A DNA stretch of 64,000 nt from Rhodoplanes serenus (GTDB taxonomy: Bacteria; Pseudomonadota; Alphaproteobacteria; Rhizobiales; Xanthobacteraceae): NCBI GenBank assembly GCA_945897515.1, contig CAMDFO010000008.1, positions 1-64,000 on the forward strand, read 5' to 3'. Numbering within the stretch: position 1 is the stretch's first letter; each line of letters opens with the position of its first letter. A program made the position numbers and the translations under genes. This document shows positions 8,312 to 17,458 of this stretch, in pieces. A model generated the notes under the pieces. The model saw nothing but the letters and a program-made list of their open reading frames with translations, was not told where the DNA came from and made no database searches.

Positions 8312-8728
8312 GTGCTTGATCTCGCAAAGCTGAAGGCGGGTCTGGAAGGGCGTGCGGCGCTGGTCGTGGCCGAAGAGCACACCGCACCGAGTATCGGCAG
8401 CGGCAAGGTGCGCGTGCTCGCGACTCCGGTGATGATCAACCTGATGGAGGCTGCCGCGCTGGATGCCTCCGAGCACCTGTTGCCGGCCGGGCATCAGAGC
8501 CTCGGCATCAAGCTCGACGTGCGGCACATTGCGGCGACACCGGTTGGAATGCAGGTGAACGTCACGGCGCGGCTGACGGCGGTCGAGGGCCGCACCCTTC
8601 ACTTCTGGGTCGAGGCGCGCGACGAAAGAGAATTGATCGGCGATGGCGCGCACCATCGCGTCGTGGTCAATGTCGAGCGTTTCGACAAGCGCGTGCAGGC
8701 CAAGATCGCGCCGGCGCAAGGAGATTGA
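8312..8728 (+). CDS. FlK-like hotdog-fold thioesterase
   Basis: 138 residues, typical for the fluoroacetyl-CoA thioesterase (FlK)-like family. The family pattern is visible: a substrate-facing glutamate/threonine stretch (EEHTAPSIGSG), a central MINLMEAAAL helix with acidic residue, then a histidine (DVRHIAATPVG) and the final antiparallel strands. It starts at GTG 8312, with an out-of-frame ATG two bases earlier; AAAGG lies 7-11 bases upstream. The acyl-CoA substrate is unknown; most family members are not fluoroacetate enzymes. It lies in a same-strand run with the protease and two tiny genes. Confidence 0.8.
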   Translation: MLDLAKLKAGLEGRAALVVAEEHTAPSIGSGKVRVLATPVMINLMEAAALDASEHLLPAGHQSLGIKLDVRHIAATPVGMQVNVTARLTAVEGRTLHFWVEARDERELIGDGAHHRVVVNVERFDKRVQAKIAPAQGD

Positions 8729-8732
8729 GAAC

Positions 8733-9026
8733 ATGGCGGATATGAAGGCGCTGCTCGCGCTGCTCGACGAATTGGAGCGCGAGAACAACGAGGCCCAGGC
8801 CGAGATCGATCAACTGATCGCCGAGATGGAGCGCGTGCCGCCGGAGCAGCGTTCCGACACCGATTGGGGCCCGAAGGGCAAGCTGACCGTGCGCTACCTG
8901 GAATTGAGCGAGCGGCAGGCTGAGCTTGCCGTCGATTTCCAGCGCGTGTCGCAGGCGGTCGAAGCGGCCAGGGCGGCGAAACCCGGTGCCGAGGACAAAG
9001 ACGCACCGCCGAAAACGACGCATTAG
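8733..9026 (+). CDS. Small coiled-coil hypothetical protein
   Basis: 97 residues from ATG 8733, which has AAGGAG at 8718-8723; the frame is open upstream but only inside the thioesterase gene. Highly charged and helical (LLDELERENNEAQAEIDQLIAEME then a second helix LELSERQAELAVDFQRVSQAV), so a short antiparallel coiled coil is likely. Four bases separate it from the thioesterase stop, implying co-transcription. I do not recognise a family and no function is assigned. Confidence 0.7.
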   Translation: MADMKALLALLDELERENNEAQAEIDQLIAEMERVPPEQRSDTDWGPKGKLTVRYLELSERQAELAVDFQRVSQAVEAARAAKPGAEDKDAPPKTTH

Positions 9027-9037
9027 AAAGCCGGCGC

Positions 9038-9304
9038 ATGTTCTTCAGCCGGATCTATGCGCGGGGAAAGCTCTTCAAGCCGTCGTGGCGCTCGCACGCG
9101 GCGTATGCGGCGGTCATCGCGCTGATCCTGGCGGGGATCGAGTTCGATGTTTTGAACATACTCCCCAACAACGCGACCGGGAACGTGCTGCTGGCGGTTC
9201 CGATCTTCTATTTCTTCGTAGCCGCGATCTTCCTGGTGAGCGATCTTTTCATGGCGGGCTGGCGGTGGTTTCGTGGCTCGCGCAAGGCTCGCAAGCGCAA
9301 ATGA
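9038..9304 (+). CDS. Small two-helix membrane protein, unknown function
   Basis: 88 residues: a basic N-terminus, two hydrophobic helices (about 22-42 and 50-72), and a strongly basic tail (WFRGSRKARKRK) that should face the cytoplasm. It begins 11 bases after the coiled-coil gene, so it belongs to the same transcript. AAAGCCGG is a weak ribosome site. No family recognised. Confidence 0.65.
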   Translation: MFFSRIYARGKLFKPSWRSHAAYAAVIALILAGIEFDVLNILPNNATGNVLLAVPIFYFFVAAIFLVSDLFMAGWRWFRGSRKARKRK

Positions 9305-9372
9305 GGGCTGGCGCCGGGGACGATTGAGTCATAAATCCTGGGGCGAACGTTCCAGCCACAGATGTCATCCCC

Positions 9373-10319
<947 letters not shown>

Positions 10320-10323
<4 letters not shown>

Positions 10324-11066
10324 CGATGAACTTTTACGCAGTCCGGGCGATTTATGTGTTCGAGATGGCGCGCACCGGCCGCACGCTATGGCAGAGCATC
10401 GTATCTCCGGTGATCTCGACCTCGCTTTATTTCGTGGTGTTCGGCGCCGCGATGGGCGCAAACATCACCGAGATCGGAGGCATCGCATACGGGGCGTTCA
10501 TCGTGCCGGGCCTGATCATGCTGATGCTGCTGACGCAGAGCACCGCCAACGCGTCGTTCGGAATCTATTTCCCGAAATTCACCGGTACGATCTACGAGCT
10601 GTTGTCGGCACCGGTCTCGGCCTTGGAGATTGCACTGGGCTACGTCGGCGCCGCCGCCACCAAGTCTATTATCCTGGGACTGATCATCCTCGCTACGTCG
10701 TGGCTGTTCGTGCCGCTCAAGATCGCGCATCCATTCTGGATGCTGGCGTTCCTGGTGCTGACGGCATTCACCTTCAGCATCTGGGCAGACGGCTTCGAGA
10801 AACTCCAGTTCATTCCGATGCTGATCATCACGCCTTTGACGTTCCTCGGCGGCAGCTTCTATTCGATCAACGTGCTGCCGCCGTTCTGGCAGACCGTCAG
10901 CCTGTTCAACCCGGTCGTCTATCTGGTCTCGGGCTTCCGCTGGAGCTTCTACGAGGTGGCGGACGTCCACGTCGGCGTCAGCCTCGCGGTCACGGCGCTG
11001 TTCCTGGTGGCGTGCCTTGCGGCGGTGTGGTGGATCTTCCGCACCGGTTATCGCCTCAAGAGTTGA
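10320..11066 (+). CDS. ABC-2 type exporter permease
   Basis: 248 residues from ATG 10320, overlapping the ATPase stop by four bases (ATGA). About six hydrophobic helices, with the ABC-2 membrane family phrases near the C-terminus ([17 protein letters not shown], then [14 protein letters not shown]) typical of YadH/DrrB/NodJ-like permeases. It forms an exporter with the preceding ATPase; two ATPases and two permeases would make the complex. No neighbouring biosynthetic gene fixes the substrate. Confidence 0.92.
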
Positions 11067-11215
11067 CCGCCGGGGCGTCGAGGCCTGGCCTGGGCGAACC
11101 GAAAGTGCATTCGGGCGTTGGGGGGACACACCTGGGCGGCATGCGTTCATGGTTGTCGCCCATTCCCCGACATGGGATCATTCCGGCATGAGCCCCTCCG
11201 GACATCCAGCCCGCC

Positions 11216-12283
11216 ATGCCGTCCAAGCGTAAGCGCAAGCGCAAGCCGGCGCGCCCCGCCGCCCGCCGGCATGCCTGGGCCTCGCTGCCGGAAGACCAGC
11301 TCCTGGCGCTGCGCCTCAAGGACCTCAAGGTCGACCTGAAAAACCGCTGGCTCCAGGCGCGCATCCGCGAGCTCAACGCAGAGCTCGATCAGCGCGGCAT
11401 CCGGGTCCGCCCGCATTACTGGATTGCCGACGAATGGTTCAGCCCGAACGATACGCCCGGGATCGCGATCCCGTTCTATCTGGCCCACCCGCGGCTGCGG
11501 CGGCTCGAAAAGAAGAAGATTTTCGAAGTGGAAGGCGGGGCGGCGTGGGAGTGCATGCGCATTCTCAGGCACGAGGCCGGGCATGTGGTGCAGCATTCCT
11601 ACGCGCTGCATCGCCGCCGCCGCTGGCAGGAATTGTTCGGGGCATCGTCGACCCGGTATCCGACCACCTATCGCCCCAACCCGGCGAGCAAACACTTCGT
11701 GCAGCATCTGCGGCTCTGGTACGCCCAGAGTCATCCGGACGAGGATTTCGCCGAAACCTTCGCGGTCTGGCTGACGCCGCGCTCTGGGTGGCGCAAGCGA
11801 TACGCCGGCTGGCCCGCGCTGAAGAAGCTTGAATATGTCGACGAGCTGATGGCTGAGATCGCCGAGGAAAGACCGATCCTCACGCGCCGGTTCGAGGTCG
11901 ACCCGCTGCGCACCAACAAGCGGACGCTCGCCGAGCATTACAAAAAGAAAACCGATTACTACGCCATGGCTCCCCCGAAGACCTACGACCGGGACCTGCT
12001 GCGGATATTCTCGAACCTGCCGAGATACGGCCGGTCGCAGCCGGCGTCCGTGTTCATCCGGCGTCATCGCGCCCAGCTCAGGCCGCTGGTGTCGAAATGG
12101 ACGGGGGAGTATCAATTGACGCTCGATTCGATCATCGAGAACATGATCGATCGTTGCCAAGAGTTGAAGTTGCGGGCAGTCGGATCCGAGCGGAAACTGA
12201 AGGCGGACTTCACCGTGTTGCTGACGGCCAAAACCGTGCACGCGCTTTACGGGTCAGCGCGGCGCCAATCGTTCGCGCTATGA
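11216..12283 (+). CDS. Putative zinc-binding metallopeptidase (HExxH gluzincin-like)
   Basis: 355 residues, no signal peptide, with a very basic N-terminus (KRKRKRKPARPAARR). The zinc motif HEAGH is at residues 119-123 (RILRHEAGHVVQHSY) and a downstream acidic stretch DEDFAETFAVWL (about 175-186) supplies the probable third ligand, matching the family annotated as putative zinc-binding metallo-peptidase. The C-terminal third is basic and helical. It overlaps the following ATP-grasp gene by four bases (ATGA), so synthesis is coupled. No clear ribosome site precedes ATG 11216. Substrate unknown; the basic regions could bind nucleic acid or an acidic peptide. Confidence 0.8.
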   Translation: MPSKRKRKRKPARPAARRHAWASLPEDQLLALRLKDLKVDLKNRWLQARIRELNAELDQRGIRVRPHYWIADEWFSPNDTPGIAIPFYLAHPRLRRLEKKKIFEVEGGAAWECMRILRHEAGHVVQHSYALHRRRRWQELFGASSTRYPTTYRPNPASKHFVQHLRLWYAQSHPDEDFAETFAVWLTPRSGWRKRYAGWPALKKLEYVDELMAEIAEERPILTRRFEVDPLRTNKRTLAEHYKKKTDYYAMAPPKTYDRDLLRIFSNLPRYGRSQPASVFIRRHRAQLRPLVSKWTGEYQLTLDSIIENMIDRCQELKLRAVGSERKLKADFTVLLTAKTVHALYGSARRQSFAL

Positions 12284-13311
12284 AACGCCACCGTGTCCTG
12301 GTGCTGCTGCATCCGGAGCTGATGCCTCCGGATTCCCTGAAGGGCCGCACCAACGAAGAAATCAACGTCTGGAAGACCGAGTACGACGTCATCAGCACGT
12401 TGCGCGCCAGCGGACACGATGTCCTGCCGCTCGGTGTGGCGGACGAGCTTAAGCCGATCCGCGACGAGATCGATCGCTGGAAGCCGGATATCGTTTTCAA
12501 TCTGCTGGAGGAGATTCACGGCGAGGCGATCTACGACCACGCTGTCGCGAGCTATCTCGAGCTTCTGCGGATTCCCTATACTGGCTGCAACCCGCGCGGG
12601 CTGATCCTGGCCCGCGGCAAGGACCTGTCGAAGAAGCTGGTGCACTATCACCGCATTCCGGTGCCGGCGTTCGCGGTGTTTCCGATGCAGCGCAAGGTCC
12701 GCCGCCCGCCGCGCCTGAAGCTTCCGCTGATCGTCAAGAGCCTGAGCGAGGACGCTTCTCTGGGAATTTCGCAGGCCTCGATTGTCGAGACCGACGAAAA
12801 GCTGGAGGAGCGTGTCACCTTCATTCACGAGCGGGTCAAGACGGCGGCGATCGCGGAACAATACATCGAGGGCCGCGAAATCTACGTCGGAGTGTTCGGC
12901 AACGAGCGCCGCCGCGTCCTGCCGATCTGGGAGCTGGAATTCGGCTCGTCCGCTATGGGCGCCCGGACGATCGCGACGGAGAATGTGAAGCACAATCTCG
13001 AATACCAGCAGCGTCACGGCGTCGACCAAGGCCCGGCCAAGGATCTTTCGCCGCCATTGCGGGCGCGTATCAACAGCATCGTCAAGCGCGTCTGCCGTAC
13101 GCTGGAGCTCGACGGATATGCCCGCATCGATTTCCGCCTGACCGCTGAGGGCGTGCCGTATTTTATCGAGGCCAATCCCAATCCCGAGATCGCCAAGATC
13201 GAGGAGTTCGCCCAGGCGGCGGCGCATGACGGCATCGCGTATCCCGATCTGCTCAACCGCATCATTGCGCTCGGCATCGCCCGCGCACGCGCCACGGGAA
13301 TTGAGCGCTGA
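12280..13311 (+). CDS. D-Ala-D-Ala ligase-like ATP-grasp enzyme
   Basis: 343 residues from ATG 12280 inside the metallopeptidase stop. It has the Ddl layout: an N-terminal pre-ATP-grasp domain ending in VFNLLEEIHGEAIYDH (about 72-88), an ATP-grasp lysine region (LPLIVKSLSEDASLGIS), EQYIEGREIYVGV and the metal-binding RIDFRLTAEGVPYFIEANPNP (about 282-302). Ddl normally ends this motif with N-x-x-PG; here it is NPNPE, so the acceptor site is probably not D-alanine. Expected reaction: ATP-dependent amide ligation through an acyl phosphate. Coupling to a peptidase suggests a peptide-tailoring pair; this is inference. Confidence 0.82.
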   Translation: MKRHRVLVLLHPELMPPDSLKGRTNEEINVWKTEYDVISTLRASGHDVLPLGVADELKPIRDEIDRWKPDIVFNLLEEIHGEAIYDHAVASYLELLRIPYTGCNPRGLILARGKDLSKKLVHYHRIPVPAFAVFPMQRKVRRPPRLKLPLIVKSLSEDASLGISQASIVETDEKLEERVTFIHERVKTAAIAEQYIEGREIYVGVFGNERRRVLPIWELEFGSSAMGARTIATENVKHNLEYQQRHGVDQGPAKDLSPPLRARINSIVKRVCRTLELDGYARIDFRLTAEGVPYFIEANPNPEIAKIEEFAQAAAHDGIAYPDLLNRIIALGIARARATGIER

Positions 13312-13388
13312 CCGGCAGCGCGTCCGGTGCCCCTTGCATCCCCCATCGGTTCGCTTCGTAATGACGGCCCCGCCGTCCGGAGCACGTC

Positions 13389-14303
13389 ATGTTCACGATC
13401 CCCAAGCAGAACCGCTATGACTATTCGCCGATCGGCGAGCGCAAGGACTACTCCTGGCCCGGTGGCAAGCGGCTGGCGTTCTGCACCACCACCAACATCG
13501 AGGTCTATGCCTATCGCAAGGGGACGGGCTGGGACCCGGCGAAGAAGGGCGAGCCGCAGCAGCAACGCAACTACTCCTGGCGCGACTACGGCAACCGTGT
13601 CGGCATCTGGCGGCTGTTCGACATGTTCGAGGAACTCAAGTTGCCGGCGGCGCACAACATCAACTCGCTGCTCTACGAGTATCACCCGCAGATCACCGAC
13701 AAGATTCGCGCCAGGGGCGACGAGGTCGTCGGCCACGGGCGCACCAACGCCGAGCGCCAGGCCGATCTCTGGGAGCTTGACGAGAAGCGGCTGATCGACG
13801 ACGTGACGGCCGAGATCGCCAAGCGCGAGGGCAAACCGCCGAAGGGCTGGATGGGGCCTGCTGCTGCCGAGAGCGTGGTCACGCCCGATCTCTGCAAGGA
13901 GGCCGGCTACAAGTATATCATGGACTGGCCGGCCGACGATCAGCCGTTCTGGCTGCGCACGCGCTCGGGGCCGATCCTGTCGGTGCCCTATCCGGCCGAA
14001 CTGAACGACTCAGCCTCGATCATCCACCGCGAGAACACCGCGCGCGAGTTCGCTGACATGATCGTCGATCAGTTCGACGAGATGGTCGAGCAATGCGCCG
14101 CACAGCCGCTGGTGATGACGGTGTCGCTGCATCCGTTCGTGGTCGGGCAGCCGTTCCGGCTGCCGCCCTTGAGGAAGGCGCTCAAGCATTGCGTCGAGCA
14201 CGCCAAGAAAGAGCGGGTGTGGTGGACGCGGCCGGGCGAGGTCGCGGATTTTTGCTACGGCCTCCCGGCAGGCACGATTCCCGGCGAAGGTCCGAAAGGC
14301 TGA
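13389..14303 (+). CDS. Polysaccharide deacetylase-family protein (PuuE allantoinase-like)
   Basis: 304 residues. The fold is the NodB-like barrel, closest in layout to PuuE-type cofactor-free allantoinases and related amidohydrolases: TNIEVYAY near the start, a GHGRTNAER loop with metal-type histidine (about 115), the segment GPAAAESVVTPDLCKEAGY, and SLHPFVVGQP (about 247) resembling the family's HPxxxGxP. The usual NodB TFDD motif is replaced by CTTTNIE, so classic chitin deacetylation is unlikely. Substrate unknown. It lies 77 bases after the ATP-grasp gene on the same strand. Confidence 0.82.
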   Translation: MFTIPKQNRYDYSPIGERKDYSWPGGKRLAFCTTTNIEVYAYRKGTGWDPAKKGEPQQQRNYSWRDYGNRVGIWRLFDMFEELKLPAAHNINSLLYEYHPQITDKIRARGDEVVGHGRTNAERQADLWELDEKRLIDDVTAEIAKREGKPPKGWMGPAAAESVVTPDLCKEAGYKYIMDWPADDQPFWLRTRSGPILSVPYPAELNDSASIIHRENTAREFADMIVDQFDEMVEQCAAQPLVMTVSLHPFVVGQPFRLPPLRKALKHCVEHAKKERVWWTRPGEVADFCYGLPAGTIPGEGPKG

Positions 14304-14408
14304 CGCCGGCGCTCCGCCGCCCGCGGCATTTGCGTTGTTTCGTCCCGCCGCTAAAAGGCCAGACCTGCACGCGCTTGCTGATTCTCTCGCCGGCGCCGGA
14401 GGGCAGAC

Positions 14409-15539
14409 ATGCGGCCCGTTTTTATTCGCGCATCAGGATGGCTGCTTGCCGCCGGGCTGCTGGCGGCCGATCCGTCCTGGGCGCAAAGCCGGGCCGAGCA
14501 ATACGTCCAGGCGCGGCAGGCTTACGAAGAGCAGGCCTCCGCATACTGGCAGTCGGTCGTGGACAAGCGGCGGCTGCGCAATGCCAAGCGCCGCAACAGC
14601 CAGGAGATCCAGCCCGACGACTACGTGCTGACGCAGCCGCCGGCGTATACCGGCCCGCCGCGGCCGCCGGAGCTGACGCCGGAACGCGATCCGGCGCCGC
14701 CCGAGCGGCCTCCGGAGCCGGTGGTCGCAGATTTTCTCAGGCATGCGGCAGAACAGTTTCGCTTCGTGCCGCAGCGGCCGGAGAGCGAACTCGCGTTCAA
14801 GCGCGCCTATGCGCGGGCGGCGGTGCAAGCCGGGCTGACGCGCGAACAGGTGGTGCGCATTTACGCGTTCGAGACCGGCGGCAACGGCACCTACGACGTG
14901 CAATCCGGATTGACGCATCCGCGACCCGGATCGCGCGCGGTCTCGTCGGCGATCGGCTACAACCAGTTGCTCAGCACCAACACCGTCGGGTTGCTGGCCG
15001 AATTCGGCGAGCGGTTTGTCGCCGTGCTGAGGGACAAAGCAGCGCGCCTGATCGGCGAGCCCAAGCAGGCGATGGAGCGCAAGATCGCGGCGCTCGGGCG
15101 CATGATCGCCTACAGCCGCTCGGTGCCGAGGGTCTGGAGCGCGCATGATAAGCTCGCCAAGACCACGCCGGGCGGCATGGGAATCCATGCCGCGATTCTC
15201 GATATCGATCTTGGTCCAATGTTGCAGACCCAGAAGCTGCTGAATTCCGTGCTGTTCGCGCGCACGAAGGGCTATGCCGCGCCGCTGACCGGCGCCGAGC
15301 TGGAGCTGTTGAATCTTACCGGTGATGGCAACGGAATCGACATGGTGTTGATGCCGAAGGCCTGGCGGGATCGTGTGCCGACCGCGAATTTCTTCCAGCA
15401 GTCGGGCTATGAGCGCAACCCGATCGCGCGGCGGTCGGTGACGGTTGCGGGGCTGATCGCTGCGATCGAGTCCCACATGGACCGGGCCGCGCAGCAGCCG
15501 GGCGCGAGGGATTTGGCGGCGGCGTTCAGCGGCAGCTAG
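14409..15539 (+). CDS. Exported protein with lysozyme/transglycosylase-like region
   Basis: 376 residues with a signal peptide (LLAAGLLAADPSWAQ, cleavage about residue 25), then a proline-rich linker (about 75-105) and a helical domain. In that domain RIYAFETGGNGTYDVQSG (about 155-172) followed by SSAIGYNQLLSTN (about 183) resembles the catalytic glutamate and the GxxQ segment of goose-type lysozyme/lytic transglycosylases, so peptidoglycan cleavage is plausible but not proven. The 3' end overlaps the convergent SMP-30 gene by 14 bases. Family not recognised with certainty. Confidence 0.7.
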   Translation: MRPVFIRASGWLLAAGLLAADPSWAQSRAEQYVQARQAYEEQASAYWQSVVDKRRLRNAKRRNSQEIQPDDYVLTQPPAYTGPPRPPELTPERDPAPPERPPEPVVADFLRHAAEQFRFVPQRPESELAFKRAYARAAVQAGLTREQVVRIYAFETGGNGTYDVQSGLTHPRPGSRAVSSAIGYNQLLSTNTVGLLAEFGERFVAVLRDKAARLIGEPKQAMERKIAALGRMIAYSRSVPRVWSAHDKLAKTTPGGMGIHAAILDIDLGPMLQTQKLLNSVLFARTKGYAAPLTGAELELLNLTGDGNGIDMVLMPKAWRDRVPTANFFQQSGYERNPIARRSVTVAGLIAAIESHMDRAAQQPGARDLAAAFSGS

Positions 15540-16404
15540 CCCCGTACTCCGCCTCGGGCAGGCCCTTCACGCCGACATGCACGGCAAACAATCCGCCGGC
15601 GAGCGGCTGCTGCGCCAGCACCGCCGTGTCCATGCGCTGGGTCGCGCTGGTGACGTAGAGCGTGTCGAGATTCGAGCCGCCGAAGCAGCACGAGGTCGGC
15701 TGCAACACCGGAAACTCGACGATGCGGTCGACCTTGCCCTGCGGCGTGTAGCGCACGACGCGCGAGCCGCCGTATTCGGCGTTCCACAGGCAGCCGTGGG
15801 AATCGACCGCGGACCCGTCGGGGTGGCCGGGATGGCTTTTGGTGTCGACGAACACGCGCCGGTTGGAGATCGTGCCGTCGGCGAGCGAGAAATCGAGCGC
15901 GTACATCACGTCGCTGTAGGTGTCGGCGTAATACAGCGTGCGGTCGTCCGGGCTGAACCGGACCATGTTGGTCACGGTGATGCCTTCAAGCATTTTCCTG
16001 ACGCTGTGGTCGGGATCGAGCCGGTACAGCGAACCGCGCGGTTCGCGGATCGTCACATGCTGGGTGCCGGCCCAGAATCGGCCCATGCGGTCGCAGCTTC
16101 CGTCGTTGATGCGGTTGTCCGGCAGCTCCGGCTCGGGATCGGCGATGAAGCTGAGTTGCCGGGTCGCAGTGTCGAGTGCGTGAAAGCCGTGCTGCAAGGC
16201 GATCGCGATCCCTCCCGACTTGCGCGGCACCACCGCGCCGGCCATCGTGGGAAGCGGGATGGTGGTTACGCTGTTGTCCGCTTCGAGCCGGTAGAGCGCC
16301 GGCGCACGGGCATCGATCCAGTAGAGCCGCTGCTCGCGCGGATGCCACATCGCGCTTTCGCCGAGGCGATTCTTGGCGTCGACGATCAACTCGGGCTTGC
16401 TCAT
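15526..16404 (-). CDS. SMP-30/gluconolactonase/LRE-family protein
   Basis: 292 residues, the standard length of the six-bladed SMP-30 lactonase family. Metal-ligand regions are recognisable: GESAMWHPREQRLYWID with E17, NDGSCDRMGRFWAGT (about 103), TNMVRFSPDDRTLYYADT (about 145) and DGSAVDSHGCLWNAEYGG (about 197). It should hydrolyse a sugar or related lactone to the acid in the cytoplasm. The final gene of an apparent operon with the Bug protein (16-base gap) and FAD monooxygenase upstream, so it may open a lactone from the imported or oxidised compound. Substrate not determinable. Confidence 0.9.
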   Translation of the reverse strand: MSKPELIVDAKNRLGESAMWHPREQRLYWIDARAPALYRLEADNSVTTIPLPTMAGAVVPRKSGGIAIALQHGFHALDTATRQLSFIADPEPELPDNRINDGSCDRMGRFWAGTQHVTIREPRGSLYRLDPDHSVRKMLEGITVTNMVRFSPDDRTLYYADTYSDVMYALDFSLADGTISNRRVFVDTKSHPGHPDGSAVDSHGCLWNAEYGGSRVVRYTPQGKVDRIVEFPVLQPTSCCFGGSNLDTLYVTSATQRMDTAVLAQQPLAGGLFAVHVGVKGLPEAEYGASCR

Positions 16405-16420
16405 GGCGCCGAACGCGCCG

Positions 16421-17389
16421 TCAGTTGATCTTCGCGCCGGAGACCTTCACGACCTCGGCCCACTTGTCGATCTCGGAGCGCAGGAATTTGTCGTATTCCG
16501 CCGGGCTCATCACGCTCGTCTCCATGCTTTGCTTGGCCCAGTTCGCCTTGATGTCCGGCCGCGAGACCAGCCGGCCGATCTCCGCATTCAGCCGGTTGAC
16601 GATCGGCGCGGGCGTTCCCGCGGGCGCCATGAAACCCAGCCAGGAGATCGCTTCGTAACCGGGCACGCCGCTTTCGGTCAGCGTCGGCACATTCGGCAGC
16701 GTCGCGGAGCGCGTCTTGCCGGTGGTGCCGAGCGCCTTCACCTGCTTGGCGGCGATGTTGCCCGCCATGGTGCCGACCGCATCGAACATCATCTGCACCT
16801 GGCCGCCGATCACATCGGTGCGCGCCGCGGAGGCGAGCTTGTAGGGCACGTGCACGATGTCGGTCTTGCTCATCGCTTTGAACAGCTCGCCGGCCATGTG
16901 GTACGGCGTGCCCGGACCCGAGGACGCGAAATTCAGCGTGCCGGGCTTGGCCTTGGCGAGTGCGATCAGCTCGGCGACGTTGTTCGCCGGCAGCGAGGGC
17001 GGCGCGACCAGCGCCATGTCGAAATAATTGATCGGCGCTACGGCCACGAGATCGCGCATCAGCACGAACGGCTTGTTCGGGACCAGCGACTCGTTGGTGG
17101 CGTGGGCGCTCGAGATCAGCAGCAGCGTATAGCCGTCGGGCGGCGATTTCGCGACCGCGTCGCTGCCGATGATCGAGCCGGCGCCTGGCCGGTTCTCGAT
17201 CACGAACGGCTGCTTGAAGACTTCCGACAGGTGCTGGCCGACCATGCGGGCGAAAATATCGCCGGACCCGCCACCGGCAAACGGCACGATGATCTTCACC
17301 GGTCGCGTCGGATAATCCTGTGCCTGAGCGGAGGCGGCGAGAGCAGCAAGCGCGGTGCAGGCAAGGACAAGGTTGCGGACGCAGGACAT
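16421..17389 (-). CDS. TctC/Bug-family periplasmic solute-binding protein
   Basis: 322 residues with a Sec signal peptide (LVLACTALAALAASAQAQ). Family hallmarks: YPTRPVKIIVPFAGGGSGDIFAR after the signal, the ENRPGAGSIIG loop, DGYTLLL, and FMAPAGTPAPIVNRLN in the C-terminal lobe. Bug proteins bind carboxylates, amides or aromatic acids in the periplasm. No tctA/tctB membrane partner is adjacent, as is usual for solitary Bug genes. Sits between the FAD monooxygenase and lactonase genes. Confidence 0.92.
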   Translation of the reverse strand: MSCVRNLVLACTALAALAASAQAQDYPTRPVKIIVPFAGGGSGDIFARMVGQHLSEVFKQPFVIENRPGAGSIIGSDAVAKSPPDGYTLLLISSAHATNESLVPNKPFVLMRDLVAVAPINYFDMALVAPPSLPANNVAELIALAKAKPGTLNFASSGPGTPYHMAGELFKAMSKTDIVHVPYKLASAARTDVIGGQVQMMFDAVGTMAGNIAAKQVKALGTTGKTRSATLPNVPTLTESGVPGYEAISWLGFMAPAGTPAPIVNRLNAEIGRLVSRPDIKANWAKQSMETSVMSPAEYDKFLRSEIDKWAEVVKVSGAKIN

Positions 17390-17458
17390 CGGGTCATCTC
17401 CAGCGAAGAGGTCGGATGAAGGCTATAGGGCGCTGCGGCGTCTGCCCAGGGGTGGGCA

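Noticed and set aside
7280-8788. 502-codon minus-strand frame across the protease and thioesterase genes
   Set aside because: It spans two well-supported + strand genes with catalytic motifs; composition is antisense-like.
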